NCBI GenBank assembly: GCA_963682025.1
Contig: OY821519.1
Coordinates: 70,298,025 to 70,362,024, forward strand
Length of the DNA: 64,000 bases
Source of the DNA: Cordilura impudica
Lineage: Eukaryota; Arthropoda; Insecta; Diptera; Scathophagidae
Reading direction: 5' to 3'
The notes below the pieces were generated by a model. It searched no databases. It saw only the letters and a program-made list of their open reading frames with translations, and was not told the DNA's origin. The stretch's first letter is position 1, and every line of letters begins with the position of its first letter. Positions 55,741-64,000 of the stretch are shown here, piece after piece. The position numbers and the translations under genes are program-made.

Positions 55741-56500
55741 ATACCCTATACCACTATGTGGTTTGGGTATAATGACTTTGTGCTGCTGTTTGTAACAACC
55801 AAAAATATTCGTCCTAGACCCATCTTTAATTATACCGATCGACTCAGAATCACTTTTTGAATCGAAATAGCAATGTCCGTCCGTCCGTCCGTCCGTCTGT
55901 GTGTCCATGTAAAGCTTGTAATCAAACTACAGGTCGCAAATATGAATATATTTTGATGAAATTTGGTATATAAGCTTCCATCGGCCATGGGATGAACGCT
56001 ATTGAAATTAGTGAGAATCGGTCCATGTTCAGACCTAGCCCCCATACAAATGACCCCTATGAAATCGACATAAATTGCCATAAGTTCCAAATTATCACAT
56101 AGATCTCAGTCAAATTGGGTTTGTATGTGTTTATTACATCTATTAATCAGTACTTCTAAAATACTCCCTATAGGAAAATTCTTAGTCATAGACCCCATAT
56201 AGAGCTGCGTCCCGATCTTCACTTAAATCTATTAAAAACAAAAATATTGCACAGATTTTGTTTGTATATATTTGTTCAAAGTATAAGTGACTTTACCAAA
56301 TATGGTGAGGATCGGTCCATTTTTTGACCTAGTCCCCATATAGATATAGCATCCGATATGAACTTTTTCATATCTGCAGCGAAAAATATTAATAAAAATG
56401 CCACTCAAATTTGATTTATGGCCCGAACAGATAGGGTATCTTAACCATGGTATAGGGTATCGTATAGTCGGGCTAGACCGACTATAATTTTCTTACTTGT
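55741..56500 (-). repeat. Repeat X, copy 4
   Basis: Reverse orientation of copy 1 with the best preserved CCGTCCGTCCGTCCG run (about 55876-55895). Ends ATTTTCTTACTTGT, the reverse of ACAAGTAAGAAAAT. It is embedded in the degenerate array. Confidence 0.8.
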
Positions 56501-57000
56501 TTATTTTTATTTTTTGTCGAGTGGAAATAACAGTTATTTTTCGATTTTGATTTGTTTCGAACAGAAAACAACAATCATTTTTTATTTTTTTTTATTTAAT
56601 AATTTTTTTTTTTTTTTTTTTGACCAGAAATAACAATTATTTTTTATTTTAATTTATTTTTCGATTAGAAATAAAAGTTATTTTTTCGAGCAGAAAATGA
56701 CAGAACGTTTATTTATTTATTATTATTATTATTTATTTTTATTTTTTTTTTTTTTTTTTTGAGCGATACAGTTATTTTTACTTTTTTTCCAGCAGATAAT
56801 AACAATAATTTTTGATTTTTTTTCGCGCAGAAAGTAACAGTAATTTTTCGATCTTTATTTTGTTTTCGAGCACAAATAATTTTTTTTTTTTTTATATTTA
56901 TATAATTTTTTTTTGTTTTTTTGTTTTCTGATTAGAAAGTAACAGTAGTTTTGTTTTTATTTAATTTAAAAAAAAAATTTTTTTCGAGCAAAAATAGGTA
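56501..57000 (+). repeat. Degenerate simple array, block 3
   Basis: Same T-rich AACAGTTATTTTT array as at 50001 and 55302, with long T runs. No coding. Confidence 0.7.
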
Positions 57001-57069
57001 AAGAAACATCGGCAAAAAGTGAGAAATCGCTCCAAAGCTGCGTCTGAATTTTTTAATTGGCATTAATAC

Positions 57070-57742
57070 TAATTACCAACAAATTTTTGAATTAATTTTT
57101 TCTCAAATTTTTTTTTGGCAGTGGTTGACTTTTATTTTGGCACGAAAAAATACAAATAAAAACTATAAAAAGTAATTTTGAAGTATTTTCTGATCACAAA
57201 GATCAAAATTGTATACTTGAATCACTTCTCCGGCATTTATTTCTACTTCAAGATCATCTCCTACAGCTTTCGTGATTAGGAGTTTGGTCGGCCGTTTTAA
57301 GGAACGAGGATGGGTAGCTGACCGTCCTGGACAATGTGGCAGCTGTGAGTATTGCAATTAATACATCTGTTTCAACTTGTCGTCGTTCTGGCCAATTGGG
57401 TATTTCCATAATAACCTTAATAACCTTGCGGACAGTTTTAAAGTAGGATTTTAAAATCCGCGCATAAAAAATTCAAATTGTACACTGCTACCGCAAGATC
57501 ATTTGTTACATTTAACATTTCTTTAACATAAAAAAAATTTCAAAATAACTGTTATTTTCGGTCACTTATTGTTAAGTTCTTTAAAAAAGCTTTAGGAGCT
57601 TTAACATAAGCTGTTAAAATTGATACAATTTTATTTTAGTTAAAAGCATTTTAGATGCTTTATTTATTTTGAGCAATGGATTGAAAGTTGTTAAGATAAA
57701 TTTCTGAAGAGAAAATGTTGTTCATTTGAAAACAATACTTTT
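57070..57742 (-). repeat. Duplicated segment, copy 1
   Basis: About 670 bp repeated at 58298-58942. On the minus strand an open segment (57357-57163) reads PGRSATHPRSLKRPTKLLIT, preceded by an AG dinucleotide that could be a splice acceptor. The protein is not recognised. Both copies are followed by a repeat X end (57743 and 58943), so the duplicated unit includes part of X. Confidence 0.65.
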
Positions 57743-57934
57743 TATACTCTATACCACTCAGGGTATAGTAGCTTTGAACTACACCAAATTTTATTATACT
57801 GATAGACTCAGAATTACTTTCTGAGTCGATTTAGCGATGTCCATCCGTCCGTCCGTCCGCCTGTGTTTCCATGGGAACCTTGTAATCAAACTGCAGGTAG
57901 GAAATATGAATATATTTTGATGAAATTTAGTATA
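57743..57934 (-). repeat. Repeat X, copy 5 (partial)
   Basis: First about 190 bp of the reversed X copy (TATACTCTATACCACTC, then CCGTCCGTCCGTCC). It is cut by Helitron copy H and does not resume after it. Confidence 0.7.
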
Positions 57935-58297
57935 CTAGTAGATTTCAGCGCTCGAAATACGAGTGCAAATTCCAGGCAACTTTTTTTTTTTTGATTTAGC
58001 CAATTCGCAAACCAAAAGTTTTTGGTTTATTATTATTGTGAATGAAGAAATCAAACTTGTATATACATTAACAAATTTAATAACCACGCACATAGCATAT
58101 GTATAATTTTATGTATGTGATAGTAGCAACTTTAAATGCAATTTACTCAAAATAAAGGCAAAAATTTAAAAATCTGTTAGTCTGGTGAACAGCTAAAAAG
58201 AAATAGCGAAAAAAAAATAAGTCTTGCCAAAATCGGGATAAAATAGTAGAACAAAACATTGGACACAAGAAATCGACTAGCCTATTAATATTATAGA
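57935..58297 (-). mobile_element. Non-autonomous Helitron, copy H
   Basis: Minus orientation, CTAG at 57935-57938 and TCTATAATATTAATAGG at 58297. It is inserted in repeat X. The second duplicated segment begins immediately after it. Confidence 0.75.
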
Positions 58298-58942
58298 CTG
58301 CCAACAAATTTTTCAATAGATTTTTCTTAAATTTTTTGGCAGTGCTTGACTCTTATTTCGGCTCGAAAAAATAAAAACAAAAACTATAAAAATTATTTCT
58401 GATGTATTTTCTCAAAGGCAAGTTCACAAAGATCAAAATTGTACTTCTCCGACATTTACTTCTACGAGCTGGGCCTACATTTTAATTCAAGATCATCTCA
58501 TACAGCTTTCGTGATTAGGAGTTTGGTCGGCCGTTTTAAGGAACGGGGATCAGTAGCTAACCGTCCTGGACTACGTGGTTGCTGTGCGGTAGAGTATTGC
58601 AAATAATACATCTGTTTCAACTCGTCGTCGTTCCGGCCAATTGGGCATTTCCATAATAACATTGCGTACAGTTTTAAAGTACGATCTTAAAATCCACGCA
58701 TACAAAATTCAAATTGTACACTGCTACCGCAAGATCACAATGACATTGATAGGTCTTATTTGACCTACCGTGTAAAAGATTTCGGTCACCGATTTGTTAA
58801 GTTCTTTAGGAACTTTAATATAAGCTATTAAAATTGATAAAATTTCATTGTAGTTAAAATCATTTTAGATGCTTTATTTTTTTAGAGCAATGGATTGAAA
58901 ATTCTTAAGATAAATTTCTGGAGAGAAAATGTTGTCCATTTT
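58298..58942 (-). repeat. Duplicated segment, copy 2
   Basis: Second copy of 57070-57742, with small indels and a changed middle (58735-58790). The minus strand reads PGRLATDPRSLKRPTKLLIT, with a stop soon after (AV-stop-DDLEL). The conserved block suggests old coding sequence. Confidence 0.65.
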
Positions 58943-59670
58943 TATACCCTGATGTTTGTAACTACCAAAAAATTTGAGCTACACCTAAATTTTATTATGC
59001 TGATCGACTCAGCATCACTTACTGAGTCGATTTAGTTATGTTCGTCCGTCCGTTCGTCTGTGTGTCCATGTCCACCTTGTAATCAAATAACAGGTGGCAA
59101 ATATGAATATATTTTGAAGAAATTTAGTACATAAGCTTCTATCGGCCAACGCCATTGAAATTGGTGAAAATTGGTTTATGTTAAGACCTAGTCCACATAC
59201 AAATGACCCCTATGAAATCTATTTAAATTGCCATAATTACCAAATTATCATATAGATCTCAGTCCAATTGGGTTTGCGTGTGTTTATCACATCTATTTAT
59301 CAGTAGTCCAAAATAAACCCCATAGGACAATTCTATGTCATATCCCCCTTATGAAGCTAATTCCCGATGTTCACTTAAATCTGTCAAAAAACAAAAATAT
59401 TGCACAGATTTTTCTCAAATTTGGTTTGTATATGTTTTTGCAAAAATAAGTGACCTTACCACATATGATCAGGATCGGTCTATTTTTCTACCTAGTCCCC
59501 ATACAAATATAGCATGCGATATAAACTTCTTCATATCTCCAATGTCACTGAAATTTGGTTTATGCTTTTTTCTATATCCAATTAGTTGGACCTAAGAGAC
59601 CTAACTCTCTAAAGGCAAGGTATAGGGAATCGTATAGTCGGCCTAAGTTGACTATAATTTTCTTACTTGT
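58943..59670 (-). repeat. Repeat X, copy 6
   Basis: Full-length reversed copy with GTCCGTCCGTTCGTCTG near 59043 and the ATTTTCTTACTTGT end at 59670. Confidence 0.8.
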
Positions 59671-60100
59671 TTCTCTCTATATTTGGGACTGTACTACATC
59701 GTAAGTAATTTCAATGCACGATTTGTCTGAGAACATATGCTGCAACCGGTTTTGTGAAACAAAAAATTATTCGAGGTTAGTAAAGTCTAAAATATAGCTA
59801 AAATAGTGATTATTGATGTGATTGAGAGAAAAAAAATTATAAAAATATTCTCTGGTCCCAGGTAGTTCTGAAGTAATATAAATAAATTGTATTCTATTCA
59901 ATTCGGTATTAAGATAATGAAAAACTACAAATGCAAACACTCTTTTCACGTTTCTGAGAGTTCACTGTAGAGGTATTCAGATACACAGACACCATTTAGC
60001 AGGAATTTTTGTCCCAAAGCCGAATGTTATTTAAAAAGGTGTATGTTCAATGAGTTTTCATAAAATAACAATTTATAAAATATTTTGAGCTTTCCAAGGC
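59671..60100. other. Gene-free stretch
   Basis: No gene or repeat recognised between repeat X copy 6 and the MITE end at 60104. Confidence 0.45.
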
Positions 60101-60329
60101 TTATAGTGCGTTTACATCTGAGGAAAATCTAGTAGATTTTAGTTCAAATCTATTTCAAAATCTATACCGTTTACATCTAACTTTTTTGACATTTTGTGAG
60201 ATTTTGTTTCCATAACAATAAACAGCTGATTTAAAAAAAACATATAAACTAGAAATACCAAAAATAAAAAAAGCAATAGGAAATTGGAAATATGGAAAAT
60301 TCTAAAGAGGAACAGATTTTATAATTATA

Positions 60330-61587
60330 CTAGCTGAACCCGGTGTACTTCTCTACCCCTCATCGTTATAAAATAAAACAAAATAAAAAAAAATATTTGT
60401 ATATTAACAAAATATTATTTATTTAATTTAGAATTAATTATTGCAATGTTTTAGTTTGTCCATCTGGAGCATAAACATATAAGTCGGTGGGTTTCCCTAC
60501 ACGTAAGCATGCAACATAAAGCTGTCCATGCGAGAAACATGGATTTGCTAAATTTAAGCCGCAAATTTGAAGAGATTGACCTTGAGCTTTGTTAACAGTC
60601 ATCGCAAATGCTAATCGAACAGGAAACAGTAATCGTTTGAAGTCGAATAGTAAATCAGTTGGGATCATTGGAATGCGTGGCAAAAGTACATCTGTTCCTT
60701 TATATTTTCCTGCTATAATGGTCGCTTCTATTAAATTATTTAGCATTTTTTTACTGCAAGTCGAGCCATTGTAAAGCCGTGGTGGATCGATATTGCGCAG
60801 TAAAATAATGGGCACTCCAATTTTGAGTTGTAGCACATGTGGTGGAAAGTCTGGCACATCAATAATCGAATATAAAAAATTGGGTGTAGAGAGTGAAAGT
60901 TTCACACTGTGAAAGTTTAAGGAAGAATGGTGTACAGGTCTGGCTTCCTACAAATCGGAAACAAAGGGACGTGGCCCGCCGACTTTCGCATGGACTGTAT
61001 ACCTATTTAAGAAAATACCTTATTAAGCAAATCAATCCATGCCAAATATTGAGTTATATGGGCGGGGCCTCGCCCGTTTGTCCACTAACAACTATATATA
61101 GTCAAGGGCTTAATAGAAGTTATTATGGATTTTAATTTTTCTAAAAAGGGCGTGGTCCCGCCCAGTTTTTTTGTAGTACTATTTCTATTAATTTCAATAT
61201 GATATATACCAAATATCATCGCCGTAGTTTAAAAAATGGCCGAGATATGACGATTTTAAATTTTGGGTTATATGGGCGGGACCACGCCCCTTTGCCCACT
61301 AACAACTTTATATAGTTAAAGACTTAGTATTTCGCAAAAATATCCTTTTGTGAAAATTTCATGACGATCCTTCCAGTAGTTTAGAAGATATTACGATTTT
61401 TTATTTTTCTAAAAAGGGGCTTGGTCCCGCCCACTTTTCTTCTGGTATGTATTTCTATTCATGCCAATACCATATGTACTAAATATTACCGCTGTGGGTC
61501 AAAAAATTCCCGAGATATGACGATTTAAAGTTTTGGGTTATATGGGCGTGGCACCGCCCCTTTGTCCAACCAAAAATTTATATAGTC
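60330..61587 (-). mobile_element. Helitron 3' half with helicase fragment and tandem repeats
   Basis: 3' end ACCGGGTTCAGCTAG at 60330 (minus strand), preceded by the helicase C-terminus (60905-60438). Between about 61050 and 61580, repeats of a GGGTTATATGGGCG block (about 61053, 61267, 61535) alternate with AAAAAGGGCGTGGTCCCGCCC-type blocks. This is the minisatellite style of the other Helitrons here. Confidence 0.7.
60438..60905 (-). pseudogene. PIF1-type Helitron helicase, C-terminal fragment
   Basis: 155 codons open on the minus strand: DFPPHVLQLKIGVPIILLRN, PPRLYNG, RIPMIPTDL, FPVRLAFAMTVNKAQGQSL, NPCFSHGQLYVACLRVGKP and DLYVYAPDGQTK. The AFAMTVNKAQGQSL block is the conserved superfamily 1 helicase motif (V/Va) of Helitron Rep/Hel proteins, and YVACLRVG holds the motif VI Arg. 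This protein unwinds DNA during rolling-circle transposition. The fragment lacks the Rep nuclease and motifs I-IV. It breaks off at 60905, where unrelated sequence begins, so the first GTG-type codon is not a true start. Confidence 0.85.
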
Positions 61588-62605
61588 TATATATAAAATG
61601 GAATGTGTGTTTGTTTATTTGTTTATTTGTTTGTTTGTTTGTACCTTATAGGAGACCAAACCTCTGGACCGATTTTCGTGAAATTTTCACAGCATTTAAC
61701 TGGGATCCTAGCATGATTAATAGGGTACTTTTTTTCGACCACGCCCACTTTTACGCCTACTTTTTTAAAATTATGTAATTGCTCCCATATAGTTTTTAAC
61801 ATATTTGCTTCAAATTGTATACACATTATACTCCAGGCGAGGTAGAAATAAACATTTCTTATGCCACGCCCCCTTTCACACCCTTTTCACGTCAAATTTT
61901 GTTTGAAAGTTTTAAACTTTTTGTTCTCTGTACAAATTTGTTCCTTCCAACGGATTTTTTTTATTTGGTAGTATATTGCCCTTAATACTGTTAACGTCGC
62001 CATATAACTATGAACCACGCCCACTTCACCGCCCCCTTTTTTTTAATTCAGATACTTACTTATACCACTAACAATGTTTGCTATACAAAATACTTTTTTT
62101 GTAATATGTATTTATCTAAAGTTTTATACACTTTTTATCTACAGGTGAGGTAGCCATACATTTGTTTATTACCAAATCCCCCTTTTTCGCCCCAGTTTAC
62201 CTTAAATTATAATTACTCTGCTTTCAATCTATATATATAAAAAGGAATGTGTGTTTGTTTGTGCTTTATAGGAGGCCAAACCCCTGAACCGATCTTCCTG
62301 AAATTTTCACAGCGTGTTACTGTGACAGTATTAAGAGCAATATACTACCAAATAAAAAAAAATCCGTTGTGTATACAATTTGAAGCAAATCTGTTAAAAA
62401 CTATATGGGAGCAATTACATAATTTTAAAAAAGTGGGCGTAAAAGTGGGTGCGGTCGAGAAAAAAAAAGTACCCTATTAATCATGCCAGGGTCCCAGTTA
62501 AATGCTGTGAAAATTTCACGAAGATCGGTCCAGAGGTTTAGTCTCCTATAAGGTACAAACAAACAAACAAATAAACAAACACACATTCCATTTTATATAT
62601 ATAGA
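61588..62605. mobile_element. Head-to-head Helitron 5' ends (palindromic unit)
   Basis: TCTATATATAAAATGGAATG starts at 61588 on the plus strand and again at 62605 on the minus strand. Arms of about 245 bp are near mirror images (GTACCTTATAGGAGAC, GACCGATTTTCGTGAAATTT). A third, plus-strand start lies at 62229 (TCTATATATATAAAAAGG). No coding. Confidence 0.65.
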
Positions 62606-63039
62606 TTATGCATCAAAAATGAAAAAAAGCAGAAACTGAAGTAGAAATTTTGCGGAAAAAAAATCAGATTGGCAGATTGGAATGGGCACATGTCAGTATA
62701 AAAATTTATATCTTTTCAATTACTAAATATTTATTTATTATAGATTCGTAATTTTTTTTTTTTAATAATTAATATTTCATTTCCTATTTATTCAACTTGT
62801 TTGCTTTTGTTTTTAAATGTAAATTTTTCAGTCACTGCCTTGCAATTTTCTACTACAATATTACAAAAACGTAATAGTATCATTGGTAGCGCCCAAGTTA
62901 GCAAAGATTTTGTGAGATTTTGCACAAATCTAGTAACGAGCTAGATTTTGTTTTGTATGGGAAATTTACTAAAAATGAGCTAGATTTCGCTCGAAATCTC
63001 GCATATACTAGATTTTGCTTAGATGTAAACGCACTATTA

Positions 63040-64000
63040 CATACACACTTGGAGAATGTCAAAAATTGGAAAATAGATGTTTCTGATAATGTCTTTCGTA
63101 TGAAAACATGCAACAAAACCTTTTTATGTTTTTTAAAATATTTAAAATTTATAAATGTTAAAAATAGTGAGAGTTCTGCAAAAAACAGTAAAAATTCGCA
63201 TTTGCGATTATACAGACAGATTCAGACTACATAGTAAGTATGTATCTATTATGTGATTGTGTTTGAGATTTCAGATTCAAAGATGTTAAGAGACAGATAT
63301 TTACACTTCCTTCTTATACAAATTGGCAAAAATAGATTTAGAATTGAGACAATTTAAAAATAGTCTCTGTGGTAGACATTAACGTGTAGCTGTTATTGTT
63401 TTTATTGTTGTTGCTGTTCTTTTTGTTTGTGATGATGATGATGATGATAATGATGATGATGTCGCAATGATATTGTTTTAGTTTTATTTGTTTTATATTG
63501 TTGACGTGTTCGCCATTTCTCATATAGAGAAAGTACATACATACATACATACATACATACATACATACGTACGAGAACATACATAAGGCTACACACACAC
63601 ACCCATACATACAACATTCTTAACACACACTCTCACACCTATACATAAAACAAAGTGTACACATTTAATTTTTAGAACGATTCAAATGAAATATCGTCTG
63701 GCCATTGGGAGCCCAGTCGGAAAAATCATCACCGACCACACCGCACTACGGCGGGACGTCTATCAAAGATAGAAAACAAATAGAAAAAATTTATATATGT
63801 AAGTTTAAATGCCTAAAAAGCAATGACAAACAAACAAAAATACATTTATTTTCAATTTCTATAAAAGATTTGTCTTAAGAAAAGAACATCAACATCCAAC
63901 AACAACAGCAACGATTTAATTTTTCATTTAAAATTAATTAAATTGCCACGATTCTTAACCCATTTTTTTGGCAAACCCTTAGATGTGTTCTGAATTTTTT
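63040..64000. other. Gene-free end region with microsatellites
   Basis: A GAT/ATG run near 63429-63462, a CATA run at 63533-63569 and a CA run near 63591-63602 give Tyr/Cys- or His-rich spurious frames. A CG-richer short patch near 63735-63760 (CGCACTACGGCGGGACG) is unexplained. Confidence 0.5.

Larger units (their letters stand above)
60104..63036. mobile_element. Harbinger-type MITE split by a Helitron
   Basis: TTA on both sides (60101-60103 and 63037-63039) and inverted ends TAGTGCGTTTACATCT, with AAAATCTAGTA following in both arms. Without the Helitron sequence at 60330-62605 about 0.65 kb remains. The TTA target fits PIF/Harbinger. No transposase. Confidence 0.7.

Noticed and set aside
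63338..63626. Minus-strand frames rich in Tyr-Val-Cys-Met and His
   Set aside because: They are direct translations of the CATA and GAT microsatellites.

Overview
The window looks like a TE-saturated, AT-rich stretch of a dipteran genome, most likely a higher (brachyceran, perhaps calyptrate) fly. The reasons are the mixture of Tc1/mariner (including the DD41D 'rosa' type), Transib-like, Merlin-like, piggyBac-like, Jockey/CR1-like LINE and CTAG-ended Helitron sequences, and the CAA/CAG and CATA microsatellites between them. I found no convincing host protein-coding exon, no rRNA and no functional tRNA. It is best read as an intergenic region or long intron built by nested transposition. The species call is inference.

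Left third (1-23 kb). Small MITEs and non-autonomous Helitrons are scattered around an old CR1-like LINE on the minus strand (LINE-A, about 9425-18094). LINE-A has been split by a Helitron (10503-15121), which itself carries a nearly complete Jockey/CR1-type LINE (10678-14920). It was split again by a deleted DD41D mariner (15928-16846). A LINE RNase H fragment, a Helitron-like minisatellite and a TIR element with two 255-bp internal direct repeats lie upstream of it.

Middle (23-48 kb). A RAG1/Transib-like element lies at 23651-27675, with termini that start CACAGTG and a 128-bp tandem array. It sits in a mariner remnant. A second full-sized relative (42572-45989) and a C-terminal fragment (38868-39803) lie further on. 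The last two sit inside a 7.4-kb composite insert (38863-46249) flanked by an 8-bp target duplication. Removing that insert rejoins a split LINE (LINE-B, 48717 to 38133, minus strand). A Helitron at 36168-38132 carries a three-unit higher-order tandem repeat. A long-inverted-repeat element at 33186-35435 encodes a decayed protein of a repeated arthropod family that I cannot assign.

Right quarter (48-64 kb). A degenerate TAACAGTTA-rich simple array has been split by a Tc1-like element with an intact 342-aa DD34E transposase (50917-51945). Next to it is a second long-inverted-repeat element (52027-54909) with about 600-bp arms and a decayed DDE-like protein. Duplicated 0.65-kb segments with a conserved peptide-coding core follow. 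Last comes a MITE with a TTA duplication (60104-63036) that was itself invaded by a Helitron with a PIF1-type helicase fragment. Apart from the Tc1 transposase and the LINE ORF2, almost every coding region carries stops, frameshifts or deletions.
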